Part shown: piece after piece, positions 24,986-34,802 of the stretch
How the letters are laid out: every line of letters starts with the position of its first letter
Position numbering within the stretch: the stretch's first letter is position 1
NCBI GenBank assembly: GCA_016786565.1
Contig: JAEUVY010000073.1
Span: 1 to 40,728 of the forward strand
Source: Flavipsychrobacter sp.
GTDB taxonomy: Bacteria; Bacteroidota; Bacteroidia; Chitinophagales; Chitinophagaceae
DNA: 40,728 bases
Reading direction: 5' to 3'
Notes under the pieces: model-generated
What the model was told of the DNA's origin: nothing
The model's input: the letters and a program-made list of their open reading frames with translations, nothing else
Database searches by the model: none
Program-made: the position numbers and the translations under genes

Positions 24986-25591
24986 ATGAAAAAGGTAGAA
25001 TTAGAGATCGTTGCATTGTCACATAGCATCACCCAGACCCACTCTTATGCGGTGGTGCTGGGCGAGGTGAGCGGATTGCGCCGCCTGCCCATCGTTATCG
25101 GTGCGTTTGAGGCGCAGGCCATAGCGGTGGCACTGGAGCGTATGCAACCCAGCCGCCCCCTTACACACGATCTTTTTGCCAATTTCATGGACACCTTCGC
25201 TATAGACCTTCTGGAGGTGCTTATCTACAAGCTGGAGGAAGGTGTGTTCTTTGCCAAGCTGGTATGCCGCAACAATGAAGATACGGTAGAGATAGACTCG
25301 CGCACCAGCGATGCACTGGCACTGGCGGTGCGAGCCAACTGCAAGATCTATACCTACGAGAACATATTGGAAACGGCAGGTCTGTTCCTGGAGAACGAGG
25401 GTTCGGACACGGGCGAAGAGTCGGAAGCTGCAGATGTTCCGGTATCAGGCAAGTCTCCTTCGGCCTCTGATGCCGACATGAAGCGTATGTCGCTGGATGA
25501 GCTGAACGAACTGTTGCTGAAGGTGTTGGAGCAGGAAGACTATGTGCGCGCCATCCACATCCGCGACGAGATCAACAGTCGCAAGAAGTAG
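24986..25591 (+). CDS. Bifunctional nuclease family protein (DUF151) with UVR tail
   Basis: A 201-residue protein. Residues 1-130 form the DUF151/BFN domain: RRLPIVIGAFEAQAIAVALE, then RPLTHDLFANFMD and the SRTSDALALAVRANCKIYT motif. After an acidic linker the last 35 residues (LDELNELLLKVLEQEDYVRA) resemble a UVR motif, a common fusion in Bacteroidota. Plant BFN homologues have DNase and RNase activity; the bacterial role is not settled. It lies 95 bp after parC, possibly with its own promoter. Confidence 0.9.
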   Translation: MKKVELEIVALSHSITQTHSYAVVLGEVSGLRRLPIVIGAFEAQAIAVALERMQPSRPLTHDLFANFMDTFAIDLLEVLIYKLEEGVFFAKLVCRNNEDTVEIDSRTSDALALAVRANCKIYTYENILETAGLFLENEGSDTGEESEAADVPVSGKSPSASDADMKRMSLDELNELLLKVLEQEDYVRAIHIRDEINSRKK

Positions 25592-25662
25592 GCAACGCGC
25601 CCGCAACCACCATTGCCATACATTGTCTATCTTACACAATGAATGCAGCATATAGCTGCTGA

Positions 25663-27243
25663 ATGCACATGCCGGAATTTCTGAAGAACAGATGGGTATT
25701 GCTGCTGGGCCTGATCGTGTTCATCGCGTTCAAGGTGCCGCACCTTTCGTATCCCTACTACTGGGATGAGAGTTGGCCCTATGCCACGGCTATCAGGGCC
25801 ATGGCGCAGCACGGCATCAGCCTTATGCCCGATGCGGTAGACGGGGAGTTGTCGCGGGGGCATCCGTTGTTCTTTCACGCATTGGGCGCGTCGTGGGCCA
25901 AGGTGTTCGGTGCGGGGCATGTATCCATGCACTCCATGGCGTTGCTCATCTCGGTGCTGTTCCTCATTTGCATCTACGAGGCGGCACTGCGTATGTTCAA
26001 TGTGCGGGTGGCGGTGATGGCGTTCCTGCTGGTAGCATCGCAGGAGGTCTTCTTTATGCAGTCGTCCTATGTACTGTTCGAGATGCTGATAGCGTTTCTG
26101 TGCTTCATCAGCATGTGGGCGTGGGTGAAGGAACGGTATGTGCTGGCCGCCCTGTTCATGACGATACTGTTCTACACCAAGGAGAGCGGTCTGATCATGG
26201 GTTTTGTGCTGGGGCTGGACGCGCTGGCGTCCCTCTTTCGCAAAGACACCGACAAGGCTACCGCCCTGAAGCGGATAGCGGCGGTGGGTGTGCCCTGTGT
26301 GCTGATAGGCGTGTTCTTCCTGTTGCAGAAGCACATTCGCGGGTGGTATATCTTCCCGTTCTACTCGGAGATCATAGAGCGCAGCTGGAACACCATCTGG
26401 TACAAGCTGCGCATGAACTGCATGGGCGATGCCTTCTACCGCAATCAGAAGTACTGGTACTACCTGTTGCTGGTGGCGCTGGGTGCCATAGCCGCGGTGA
26501 AGGAGCGCAAGTGGCGCTATCTGGCCATAGCTGTGCCGGTGATCATGGTGTTCTATATGGTGGATGATAAGCGTGCGGGTCGCATTATGCCGTCCATACC
26601 TTTCGCGCTGCTGTTTGTGGCGGGTTGGTTCTTCACCATTTGGGTGTTCAGCAGCAAGGCGCTTTTCGAGAAGGCCTATCAGCGACGTTTCATCGCGTTG
26701 GCGGGTTGCTTTATGTTGTGTTTCCTGTGGTTCTCTACCATGAACTACTACACATATCGCTACCTGCTGGCGGTGATAGTGCCGGCATTCTTCATCATGG
26801 CGGTGCTGTTTGATGTGTTTCTACGCTCGGGCTACAAGCAGGCAGTATATGTGTTGTTCCCTGCGTTTGCGGTCATCAGCTACAGTGCCTGGTCTATGAA
26901 CGACCACTTCGGCGATACAGACCGTGGCGCGTTGATAGCCATGGATGTGCAGCAGAACATAGTAGACTATCTGGAGGAGCACAATTGCTACGACAAGCAT
27001 ATATCGGTTACGTCTTACGTAGAGTCGCAGCACCTTGCCGATCCCGGTACCGGGTTTCTGAAGGGCACCAAACGGTTCCCGCATGTGCAGTGGGATATTG
27101 ATGGCAATACCGACTATGTGATCTTCGACAACATAGAGCCCGACTACCGCTACGACCAGATCAGGAATGATACCTCATTTGTGCGGGTACACCGATATGA
27201 GCGGGGCAACATCTGGACAGAGCTATACGCCCGCAAACGTTGA
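25663..27243 (+). CDS. GT-C glycosyltransferase, PMT/ArnT-like
   Basis: A 526-residue inner-membrane protein with about eleven hydrophobic segments and a short soluble C-terminal domain. The first periplasmic loop carries PYYWDESWPY, where Asp35-Glu36 matches the acidic pair of GT-C enzymes (family 39/83-like) that use polyprenyl-phosphate sugars. A second loop has GHPLFFHALG. The acceptor could be lipid A, a surface glycan or a secreted protein and cannot be told from sequence. Its stop codon and that of the convergent MFS gene abut at the palindrome TGATCA, so there is no spacer or terminator between them. Confidence 0.85.
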   Translation: MHMPEFLKNRWVLLLGLIVFIAFKVPHLSYPYYWDESWPYATAIRAMAQHGISLMPDAVDGELSRGHPLFFHALGASWAKVFGAGHVSMHSMALLISVLFLICIYEAALRMFNVRVAVMAFLLVASQEVFFMQSSYVLFEMLIAFLCFISMWAWVKERYVLAALFMTILFYTKESGLIMGFVLGLDALASLFRKDTDKATALKRIAAVGVPCVLIGVFFLLQKHIRGWYIFPFYSEIIERSWNTIWYKLRMNCMGDAFYRNQKYWYYLLLVALGAIAAVKERKWRYLAIAVPVIMVFYMVDDKRAGRIMPSIPFALLFVAGWFFTIWVFSSKALFEKAYQRRFIALAGCFMLCFLWFSTMNYYTYRYLLAVIVPAFFIMAVLFDVFLRSGYKQAVYVLFPAFAVISYSAWSMNDHFGDTDRGALIAMDVQQNIVDYLEEHNCYDKHISVTSYVESQHLADPGTGFLKGTKRFPHVQWDIDGNTDYVIFDNIEPDYRYDQIRNDTSFVRVHRYERGNIWTELYARKR

Positions 27244-28443
27244 TCAGTGATTGCTGCGCAACCAGTGGAAGCCCGCCGCGCAAACCATGGCGGTGCCGCC
27301 CACTATCCACCAGAGCGTGTAGTAGCCCAGGTGCTGCGCTATCTGCCCACCGGTGAAGGGGCCAATGACCTGCGCTACAGACCATGCCGCGGTGTAGAGT
27401 CCGGCGTACTGGCCACGATTGGCCGGGGTGGTGCGGCTGGTCCAGAAGGTGTTCATGAAGGGCATGGATAGCATTTCGCCCACTGTTACAATCAGCATCG
27501 ATATGACCGCCAGTGTCATGCCACCTGCGCCCAGGTTCAACACAAAGAACGACAGAGCCAGCATGATGATGCCTGCGACAATGAATTTCATATAGCTGCT
27601 GCGTTGCTCCAGCGTGAACACAATGGGCATCTCGAACATAGCAATGAGGATACCATTCATAGCCATGATGGTACCGATATCTGTAGGGGAGAGTAGCAGT
27701 AGTTGTTTCAGGAATACCGGCTGCGTGGAGAACAGTTGGAAGAAACACATACCGAATAGAACGGTCAGCACCACGAACACCATGAATGGTTTGTCGCGGT
27801 AGGCAGGTGTGGCGTCGGGATCCTTCTTTGTGACGCTTCGGGGTGGGGTAGCACTGTTGCGCGAGGGGGCAAGTACAGCCCCCAGCAGTATGGCCGCGCC
27901 AATATTGGTGAATCCGTCTATCCAGAAAAGCAGGTGATAATTTTTTGCAGCAATGAAGCCGCCGAGTGCGCCACCGGCTGCCCAGCCAAGGTTGATGGCA
28001 AGGCGATTGAGTGAGTAGCAGCGGGTGCGGTTGTCATCGTTGGCATAGTGTGCAATGGCTGTGGCATTGGCCGGTCGGAATGCCTCGTTCAGTACGGCCA
28101 GTAGAAAGGTGCAGGCACAGATGGCAAGGAAGTCGGTCATTTGCCCCAGGGCTATGAACATGACCCCGCCGCACAGCAGGGCTGTGAGCTGTATGTAGTA
28201 GAAGCCGAAACGGTCGGTAAGTTTGCCGCCCAATATGCCGCCCACTATGGCGCCCAGTCCAAAGATGGCCATCACCATACTGGCCTTGGCAATGGTATAG
28301 TGCCGCGACTGGGTAAGGTATAGCGTCATGAAGGGCACTACCATAGTGCCGCTGCGGTTGATGAGCATCACCACCGATAGCCACCACGTAGCGGGCGACA
28401 ATCCGCTATAGGCGTTCTTGTATAGGGTAGTGATGCGATTCAT
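27244..28443 (-). CDS. Major facilitator superfamily transporter
   Basis: A 399-residue polytopic inner-membrane protein with twelve predicted helices. The loop between helices 2 and 3 reads GGILGGKLTDRFGFYY, the MFS motif A, and the centre has a hydrophilic loop SRNSATPPRSVTKKDPD. It resembles multidrug or sugar exporters of the DHA1 type, but the substrate is not clear. It converges with the glycosyltransferase gene with no base between the stops. The only clear terminator nearby (28504-28538) belongs to secA upstream. Confidence 0.88.
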   Translation of the reverse strand: MNRITTLYKNAYSGLSPATWWLSVVMLINRSGTMVVPFMTLYLTQSRHYTIAKASMVMAIFGLGAIVGGILGGKLTDRFGFYYIQLTALLCGGVMFIALGQMTDFLAICACTFLLAVLNEAFRPANATAIAHYANDDNRTRCYSLNRLAINLGWAAGGALGGFIAAKNYHLLFWIDGFTNIGAAILLGAVLAPSRNSATPPRSVTKKDPDATPAYRDKPFMVFVVLTVLFGMCFFQLFSTQPVFLKQLLLLSPTDIGTIMAMNGILIAMFEMPIVFTLEQRSSYMKFIVAGIIMLALSFFVLNLGAGGMTLAVISMLIVTVGEMLSMPFMNTFWTSRTTPANRGQYAGLYTAAWSVAQVIGPFTGGQIAQHLGYYTLWWIVGGTAMVCAAGFHWLRSNH

Positions 28444-28503
28444 GGTGGCAAAGATAGTTGAATGAGGAGGTGAGGTGCATAGGTTGCGTGTCCTATTGTT
28501 TTG

Positions 28504-28538
28504 TGAAAAAAAAGCCTCCGCGGTGAGGCGGAGGCTTT
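28504..28538 (-). terminator. Intrinsic terminator of secA
   Basis: On the minus strand AAAGCCTCCGC pairs with GCGGAGGCTTT and is followed by eight T. It ends the secA transcript about 20 bases after its stop codon. Confidence 0.9.
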
Positions 28539-28558
28539 CGAGTCGTTATTGAAGTGGA

Positions 28559-31500
28559 TTACAGTCCCTGACCGTGGCAGCTTTTGTATTTCTTGCCGCT
28601 TCCGCAAGGGCAAGGATCATTGCGGCCTATCTTGGGTCCGGCCTGCACAGGTGTGCGTTTCACTGCTTCCTGTGGTTCCGGATCTTCTGTGTAATAGTCT
28701 TCTTCGTCAGCTGCATAAGCATGACCTGCAGCTTCCACTTGAGCTTTGTTGTCATACATCTGGCTCATGTCGGTGTGGTGTTCAGGAGCCTGTGCTGCCT
28801 GTGGTGGCGCATCCTGCATAGGGATGCCCGCACGCATGATGAAGCTGATGATGTTCTTATTAGTCTCCATCATCATTTGCTTGAAGAGGTTGAACGCTTC
28901 AAACTTGTAGATGAGGAGCGGGTCTTTCTGTTCGTATGACGCCATGCGCACACTTTGGCGAAGATCGTCCATAGCGCGCAGGTGGTTTTTCCATGCGTCG
29001 TCTATAAGTGCCAGGGTGATGTTCTTTTCCAATGTCTGCATGATAGGAAGACCTTCCTGAGCAACAGCTTCTTTGAGGTCTACATATATCTGCATACCAC
29101 GTACACCATCGGTGAACGGTATCACGATATTGTCAACTTTGTCGCCGTTCTCTTGCAGTATCTGCATCAGTGTAGGCATCATGTGCTCGCGCAGCGCGGC
29201 CGACTTGCGTGTGTAGAAGTCTTTAACAGCGTGGTACAGCTTCTCGCCTATGACATTAGCGTCAGGCTTAGTGGTGTCTTCAGCGGCTATTTCGAATTCT
29301 ATGGCAAGGTGCTTGATGACCTCGAGGTTGAATGCTTCTTTGTCGCCTGAAGTAACGAACTGCTCTGCGAGGTCGATACATACCGCGAAGATGGCGTTGT
29401 CCAGATCGATAGAAAGACGGTCACCGAACAGGGCGTGGTTACGACGTTTGTAAATAACGTCACGCTGCGCGTTCATTACGTCATCGTACTCGAGCAGGTT
29501 TTTACGCATGCCGAAGTTGTTCTCTTCTACTTTTCGTTGCGCGCGCTCTATAGACTTCGAGATCATGCTGTGTTGCAGCACCTCTCCGTCTTTGTGACCC
29601 ATTTTGTCCATGAGCGATGCGATACGTTCTGAACCGAACAGGCGCATCAGATCATCTTCCAAAGACACAAAGAACTGTGATGAACCCGGATCGCCCTGAC
29701 GACCGGCACGACCACGCAACTGGCGGTCTACACGGCGGCTTTCGTGGCGCTCAGTACCAATGATGGCAAGACCACCGGCCTGCTTCACACCAGGGCCGAG
29801 CTTGATGTCCGTACCACGACCGGCCATGTTGGTGGCTATGGTCACAGCGCCGGCCAGACCCGCTTCAGCAACTATCTGCGCTTCTTTCGCGTGCTGCTTG
29901 GCGTTAAGTACGTTGTGTTGTATCTTTTTCTGCTGCAGCATACGGCTCAGCAATTCCGAAACCTCTACCGATGTAGTACCCACCAGCACAGGGCGACCGG
30001 CACCGCTCAGTTTTTCGATCTCGTCAATTACTGCCTTATACTTTTCGCGTTTTGTCTTGTACACCAGATCCTGCTGATCTTTACGAACGATAGGCAGGTT
30101 GGTTGGGATGCTTACCACATCCAGTTTGTAGATCTGCCAGAACTCGCCCGCTTCTGTTTCGGCCGTACCGGTCATACCGGCCAGCTTGTGGTACATACGG
30201 AAGTAGTTTTGCAGGGTAACTGTAGCGAACGTTTGTGTCGCTGCTTCTACCTGTACATTCTCTTTAGCTTCTATCGCCTGGTGCAGACCATCGCTGTAAC
30301 GGCGACCATCGAGGATACGACCCGTTTGTTCGTCAACGATCTTCACTTTGCCATCCATTACCACATATTCAACGTCTTTGTCGAACAGGGTATAGGCTTT
30401 CAGCAATTGCTGCACCGAGTGGATACGGTCTGCTTTAATTGCATAGTCCTGAATGAGGGCGTCTTTTCGTTGTGTTTTTTCTTCGGCCGTTCCGGCTGTC
30501 TTTTCAATTTCAGCGATCTCGCTACCGATATCAGGGAGAATGAAGAAGTTTGGATCTTCACCCGCGCCTGTGATGAGTGCAATACCTTTATCTGTCAGGT
30601 CAACACTGTTGTTCTTTTCATCGATAGTGAAGAACAACTCTGCGTCAACTTTCGGCATATTCCTTTGTTGCTCACCAATGTAGTAGTGTTCCGCTTTCTG
30701 AAGTATCTGTTTGTTTCCTTCTTCGCTCAGGAACTTGATAAGCGCGCTGCTCTTCGGCAGACCACGGAAGGCGCGGTACAGGTGCAGACCACCAGTGTCT
30801 TTGTCGGACTTGCCATCGGCTATCATGCGTTTTGCCTCTGTTATGCTGGCGTTGATCACCTTTTTCTGGGCATCAAGCAGGCGCTCGATGCGTGGCTTCA
30901 ACACATGGAACTGCTGCTCCTCTCCGCGTGGGATAGGACCTGAGATGATGAGCGGCGTACGGGCATCGTCCACCAATACACTATCCACCTCATCCACCAT
31001 TGCGTAGTGGTGTTTGCGCTGCACCATTTCTTCAGGGTGGTGTACCATGTTGTCGCGCAGGTAGTCGAATCCGAATTCGTTATTGGTACCCCAGGTTATG
31101 TCGGCCATGTATGCCTGACGACGCTGTGGGGAGTTTGGTTCGTGTTTGTCGATACAGTCTGTAGTGAGACCCAGCCACTCGAAGAGCGGGCCGTTCCATT
31201 CCTGGTCACGACGGGCCAGATAGTCGTTCACGGTAACGATGTGCACGCCTTCGCCTGCTAGCGCATTCAGGTAGGCGGGCAGGGTAGATACCAGTGTTTT
31301 ACCTTCACCGGTTGCCATCTCTGCTATCTTTCCTTCGTGCAGAACCATACCACCTATGAGCTGAACGTCGTAGTGTACCATGTTCCAGCTTACAGTGATG
31401 CCCGCGGCATCCCATGAGTTCTGGTAGATACACTGGTCGCCCTCTATGCGCATGTGTTTGCGTGTAGGTGCCAGCGCACGGTCGTGATCGGTTGCAGTAG

Positions 31501-31891
31501 CCACCATTTCAGGGTTCTCTTTGAAACGGCGGGCAGCATCCTTAATAACGGCGAATGCCTCGGGCAGAATGCTGTTCAACACTTCTTCGATCTGCTCGTC
31601 GCGTTTTTTCCTCAGCTTGTCTACCTCATTATATATCTCTTCACGCGCCTGAATGTCCTCTACGTGCAGTGCATCCGCTTCTGCTTTACGCTCAGCTATC
31701 TGCTGGTCGATGCCGGAGATGTATTCCTGAATGCGTGCGCGGAATTCCTGTGTTTTATTACGTAGTTCATCGTTCGACAGTGCACTCATTTCAGAGAAGA
31801 AACGATTTATCTGTCCCACGATGGGTTGCAGTTTCTTTACGTCTTTGTCGGATTTGCTACCGCCAAATAGTTTTGAGAGAAAGGCTATCAT
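28559..31891 (-). CDS. secA: Preprotein translocase ATPase SecA
   Basis: A 1110-residue motor that pushes preproteins through SecYEG. Walker A is ATGEGKT (about 193-199), the Walker B/DEAD-like motif is [14 protein letters not shown], and helicase motif VI is [14 protein letters not shown]. The C-terminal tail [14 protein letters not shown] is the zinc-binding SecB/ribosome-contact motif. It is about 200 residues longer than the E. coli protein, mainly because of insertions in the first nucleotide-binding and substrate-clamp regions, as is usual in Bacteroidota. The gene has its own promoter, a palindromic leader and an intrinsic terminator. Confidence 0.98.
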   Translation of the reverse strand: MIAFLSKLFGGSKSDKDVKKLQPIVGQINRFFSEMSALSNDELRNKTQEFRARIQEYISGIDQQIAERKAEADALHVEDIQAREEIYNEVDKLRKKRDEQIEEVLNSILPEAFAVIKDAARRFKENPEMVATATDHDRALAPTRKHMRIEGDQCIYQNSWDAAGITVSWNMVHYDVQLIGGMVLHEGKIAEMATGEGKTLVSTLPAYLNALAGEGVHIVTVNDYLARRDQEWNGPLFEWLGLTTDCIDKHEPNSPQRRQAYMADITWGTNNEFGFDYLRDNMVHHPEEMVQRKHHYAMVDEVDSVLVDDARTPLIISGPIPRGEEQQFHVLKPRIERLLDAQKKVINASITEAKRMIADGKSDKDTGGLHLYRAFRGLPKSSALIKFLSEEGNKQILQKAEHYYIGEQQRNMPKVDAELFFTIDEKNNSVDLTDKGIALITGAGEDPNFFILPDIGSEIAEIEKTAGTAEEKTQRKDALIQDYAIKADRIHSVQQLLKAYTLFDKDVEYVVMDGKVKIVDEQTGRILDGRRYSDGLHQAIEAKENVQVEAATQTFATVTLQNYFRMYHKLAGMTGTAETEAGEFWQIYKLDVVSIPTNLPIVRKDQQDLVYKTKREKYKAVIDEIEKLSGAGRPVLVGTTSVEVSELLSRMLQQKKIQHNVLNAKQHAKEAQIVAEAGLAGAVTIATNMAGRGTDIKLGPGVKQAGGLAIIGTERHESRRVDRQLRGRAGRQGDPGSSQFFVSLEDDLMRLFGSERIASLMDKMGHKDGEVLQHSMISKSIERAQRKVEENNFGMRKNLLEYDDVMNAQRDVIYKRRNHALFGDRLSIDLDNAIFAVCIDLAEQFVTSGDKEAFNLEVIKHLAIEFEIAAEDTTKPDANVIGEKLYHAVKDFYTRKSAALREHMMPTLMQILQENGDKVDNIVIPFTDGVRGMQIYVDLKEAVAQEGLPIMQTLEKNITLALIDDAWKNHLRAMDDLRQSVRMASYEQKDPLLIYKFEAFNLFKQMMMETNKNIISFIMRAGIPMQDAPPQAAQAPEHHTDMSQMYDNKAQVEAAGHAYAADEEDYYTEDPEPQEAVKRTPVQAGPKIGRNDPCPCGSGKKYKSCHGQGL

Positions 31892-31927
31892 TATATAAGT
31901 ATCAAAATGGTAAAAAACACTTTTCTA

Positions 31928-31949
31928 TGTTTGCTGCCTGCAGCAAACA
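31928..31949 (-). promoter_or_regulatory. Palindrome in the secA leader
   Basis: TGTTTGCTGC and GCAGCAAACA form perfect 10-base arms around two bases, 37 bases upstream of the secA start and downstream of its promoter. It would form a hairpin in the mRNA leader or could be a protein-binding site in DNA. Confidence 0.55.
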
Positions 31950-32018
31950 GTACCTTGAAGCGGGTAACAAAATTCATGCAATTTTTTTGCAACTGTCATG
32001 TTGGCGCACAAGGGGTGC

Positions 32019-32049
32019 CAAAGCTACACTAAACGCACCATTTCAGCAA
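32019..32049 (-). promoter_or_regulatory. Bacteroidota-type promoter of secA
   Basis: On the minus strand TTG and TAGCTTTG are separated by exactly 20 bases, a full match to the phylum consensus. Transcription would begin near 32012, giving a leader of about 120 bases. Confidence 0.65.
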
Positions 32050-32413
32050 CAACAACTGACGCTTTGCGGGTGGGGGATAAAAGATGTGGTGTTAACTTTT
32101 AATGTATAAGGATTGCGGTTAATCAGTGGAATTTGGGTCAGACATGTTGTTCCTTTTGGCTTTGTTACTAATTCATGTGTGTGATCTGTAATGTTATGTG
32201 TGTTATTTTACATTCCATCGAAGGGTTTGCAGGGAGGGTTATCAGTACCGCATCAACGGGGTATTGTTGTGCCGTCAGATAGGCCATGCACGTTGAGAAT
32301 TAGGCCATTCGGAGGTGTTTTATCACTAACGGACAAAAAAAAGTGTTGCAATAATTTGCAGGGCAAGAAAATTTTTATGTATTTTGGGTTCAATTTTGAA
32401 AACAAAAACAAAC
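32050..32413. other. Long intergenic region upstream of the 32414 gene
   Basis: About 360 bases with no supported gene on either strand and no strong hairpin. A -7-like TAATTTGC near 32350 is weak. It probably contains the promoter of the secreted repeat protein. Confidence 0.35.
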
Positions 32414-32956
32414 ATGAAAAGAACGTTCGTCTTAGTAGCCACAATATTCGCAGCGATTTCTCTTAGCAGTAAAAGCTTCGCACAGGAAGACCTCGTGCGT
32501 ATTTTCCGTTGGTATGTTCCACAAGATAAAGACTATGTAACCGTAGTAGATGGTGAATATCAGGACGGTCAGCTGATCAACTGGGGATGGGGCGATAAGA
32601 CCTTGTTATTCTGGGCTTACCGCAATCCGGGTCCTAACCGTGTTGCTATCTACGGGTGGTACAATCCGGTTGCCCGTGTACACATCTCTGTTGCTGAAGA
32701 TGAATTCAGCGATGATCAGATGCTGAAAATGGGTTACACACAAAAGCACCTTCAGTTCTATGCACTTACCCGCCGCGGACCAAACACAATGTGTATCTAC
32801 CGCTGGAAAGATGTTAAGCGTCGTTCATGGATCACTATTCCTGAAGATTACAGCATGGACACAGATACTTATCTGAAAAAAGGCTACCGCAGGAAAACAT
32901 ATCAGTACTTCGGTGTTAGCCGCAACGTAGACGCTCCTGTTTACGATCAGCTGTAA
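32414..32956 (+). CDS. Secreted protein with three DUF5648-like repeats
   Basis: A 180-residue protein with a signal peptide ending near KSFAQ. The mature part is three repeats of about 45 residues, each built as an aromatic strand, a polar turn, an acidic loop and a GY/GW-K-L-FY ending: FRWYVPQDKDYVTV, YGWYNPVARVHISV and YRWKDVKRRSWITI. The pattern recalls the DUF5648 beta repeat (YRYYNP..HFYT type) found in exported proteins. No catalytic residue is evident, so a binding or structural role is likely. ATG 32414 starts the signal peptide; an upstream ATG adds ten residues. A strong bidirectional terminator follows. Confidence 0.7.
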   Translation: MKRTFVLVATIFAAISLSSKSFAQEDLVRIFRWYVPQDKDYVTVVDGEYQDGQLINWGWGDKTLLFWAYRNPGPNRVAIYGWYNPVARVHISVAEDEFSDDQMLKMGYTQKHLQFYALTRRGPNTMCIYRWKDVKRRSWITIPEDYSMDTDTYLKKGYRRKTYQYFGVSRNVDAPVYDQL

Positions 32957-32977
32957 GAAAGACACACATAAAAAACT

Positions 32978-33004
32978 AAACCACCGTATTGCGGTGGTTT
33001 TTTT
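32978..33004. terminator. Bidirectional intrinsic terminator
   Basis: AAACCACCG pairs with CGGTGGTTT across TATTG, with T runs following on the plus strand and A-rich flanks giving T on the minus strand. It serves the secreted repeat protein and the convergent polymerase gene. Confidence 0.88.
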
Positions 33005-33025
33005 ATTTCGGGTAAGTGAATTGAA

Positions 33026-34165
33026 TTATTTGACAGGAACCACCCTGCGGGTAACTATATAGTGCAGGCGCACCATCATGGCCATAAGCTGGGTCTTGCT
33101 GTGCGCATTGCGTTCGATGTAATAGATGGTCTGAGAAATGGTGTCCATCATTTCGCGGATGGTTTCCACAGGGAGCCCCTGTTTTACGAACTTACGGGCA
33201 AAATCGGCTTCTGCATCCTGCAGGGGCAGCGTTTCTACCGGCAGGTAATGAGCCCGCAGCGCATGGCCCATAAGCTGAATAACGTATTGCAGGAAGTTCT
33301 TTTGCTGTTCGCGGCCTGCCTTTCCCCATTTTTCGGCAATGGCAGCACGGCCCAATCCGTCGTTGGGCACAAACAGGGTCAGGAACATTTGCCGAACTTC
33401 CGGGAATAACTCGTTGTCGGCGTGCTGGCGCAGGCGTAAAGCCTCGGCATAGCTGCCCATTGCCAGATGGGCTACCTGTGCGGCCACTGCCGGTGATGCA
33501 CCGGTGCGATCGATCAATGCCTGTGTGATGTCGGCGGCGGGAATGGGGGCCAGCCGTACTTCCTGTGTACGGGAAAGGATGGTAGGTAGTATCTCTTCCT
33601 TGTTTTCTGCAACAAAGATCATTATGGTGTCGGCAGGGGGCTCCTCAATCAGTTTCAGGAGGATGTTGCCTTCTTTGCCCAGATACTCAGGCCGCCACAT
33701 GATCTGCACTTTTTTGCCACCTTCATAAGACTTGAGGTATAGCTTTTCAATGATCTCACGGCACTCTTCGGCAGGTATGTTGCCTTGTTTGTTTTCGGCA
33801 TTTATGAACTGTAGCCAGTCGAACGTGGTGCCGTATGGCGTCTGTTTCACAAATTCGCGGAACTCCTGCATGTAGTAGCGGCTCAGTGCCTTGGTATTGG
33901 TTTTTGGGGGCAGGGCAGGGAAGCTGAAATGCAGATCGGCATGTTCCATTCTCTTTACTTTGCTGCACCCGGCGCATACTCCGCAAGAATCAGTGTCGGT
34001 TTTGTTTTCGCAAAAAATGTACTGTGCCAGAGCTATGGCCAAAGGCAGGCCACCGGTGCCCTCGGCGCCGGTGAAGAGCAATGCATGGGGCAGCGAATTG
34101 CCGCTGCACATGCTGAGTAACCCGTTTTTTGCGGCCTGCTGGCCCACTACGTTGCTAAAGTTCAA
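33026..34165 (-). CDS. holB: DNA polymerase III subunit delta prime
   Basis: A 379-residue clamp-loader subunit of the AAA+ family. The P-loop position reads TGAEGTGGLPLA and lacks the Lys needed for ATP, as expected for delta prime, which does not hydrolyse ATP. A zinc-binding set Cys52, Cys61, Cys64 and Cys67 (CGVCAGC) follows, then the LLKLIEEPP and TILSRTQEVRL motifs of sensor and SRC type, with Thr where Cys is usual. It helps load the beta clamp at the replication fork. It is divergent from lptE, with 120 bp between the two start codons. Confidence 0.9.
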   Translation of the reverse strand: MNFSNVVGQQAAKNGLLSMCSGNSLPHALLFTGAEGTGGLPLAIALAQYIFCENKTDTDSCGVCAGCSKVKRMEHADLHFSFPALPPKTNTKALSRYYMQEFREFVKQTPYGTTFDWLQFINAENKQGNIPAEECREIIEKLYLKSYEGGKKVQIMWRPEYLGKEGNILLKLIEEPPADTIMIFVAENKEEILPTILSRTQEVRLAPIPAADITQALIDRTGASPAVAAQVAHLAMGSYAEALRLRQHADNELFPEVRQMFLTLFVPNDGLGRAAIAEKWGKAGREQQKNFLQYVIQLMGHALRAHYLPVETLPLQDAEADFARKFVKQGLPVETIREMMDTISQTIYYIERNAHSKTQLMAMMVRLHYIVTRRVVPVK

Positions 34166-34287
34166 TCTGATTGCCCCTGAGTTTTTGACTATTCCATAAG
34201 GGAATCACAAATCTAGGCAACCTTGGGGTAGCAACAAAAATGGAGGAAGGGGGCAAACCAATATTTGTTACTTTTGCAACCATCCGG

Positions 34288-34794
34288 ATGAAGTTTTCTG
34301 CAATCATACTGACATTTATTTGTTTTTCTTTGTTGCCACTGGCGGGTTGCCGTGTGTATAGCTTTTCGGGTGCCGCCATAGAGGGCAAGTCTATCAATAT
34401 TCATCAGTTGGAAAATAAGGCAAGGAACGTAGTGCCGAGCCTGAGTGCCAACCTGACTGAAAAAGTGCGCAGAAGAATTCTGTCGCAAACGGGTTTGAAA
34501 CCGGTGAATAATGATGAGGCTGACTATGACATCACGGGCAAGATCGTGGCGTATGAAGTAACTGTAACTGCCGCCCAGGGTGTGCAGTTGGCTACCAAGA
34601 ACAGGCTGACGATAGGCGTGGAGGTCACGTTTGTGAACCGGCTGAATGAAAAAGCCGGATTTACACAGACATTCACGCGTTTTTCTGATTTTAATGCCTC
34701 TCAAATGCTGCAAAGTGTAGAGAGTGCGCTGATAGAAGATATAGGGAATCAGCTGGCGGATGATATTTTTAATAAAGCTTTTGTAAATTGGTAG
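34288..34794 (+). CDS. lptE: LPS-assembly lipoprotein LptE
   Basis: A 168-residue outer-membrane lipoprotein (LAGC, lipidated Cys21) of the LptE family, recognised by its LTEKVRRRILSQTGL segment, the YDITGKIVAYEVTVTAAQ strands and the terminal helix IGNQLADDIFNKAF. It plugs the LptD barrel that inserts lipopolysaccharide into the outer leaflet. ATG 34288 starts the signal peptide. It is the first of three tightly packed plus-strand genes (lptE, TPR protein, secG). A TACTTTTG box at 34269 matches the -7 consensus but leaves only a very short leader. Confidence 0.88.
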   Translation: MKFSAIILTFICFSLLPLAGCRVYSFSGAAIEGKSINIHQLENKARNVVPSLSANLTEKVRRRILSQTGLKPVNNDEADYDITGKIVAYEVTVTAAQGVQLATKNRLTIGVEVTFVNRLNEKAGFTQTFTRFSDFNASQMLQSVESALIEDIGNQLADDIFNKAFVNW

Positions 34795-34802
34795 CCGCAA
34801 GT

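Noticed and set aside
29744..30943. 399-codon open frame antisense to secA
   Set aside because: It lies wholly inside the well-supported secA gene, has no recognisable motifs, and is rich in residues typical of shadow frames (Cys, His, Phe).
33026..34165. Loss of the P-loop Lys in holB as a mutation
   Set aside because: Delta prime subunits commonly have a degenerate, non-hydrolysing P-loop, so this is normal for the family.
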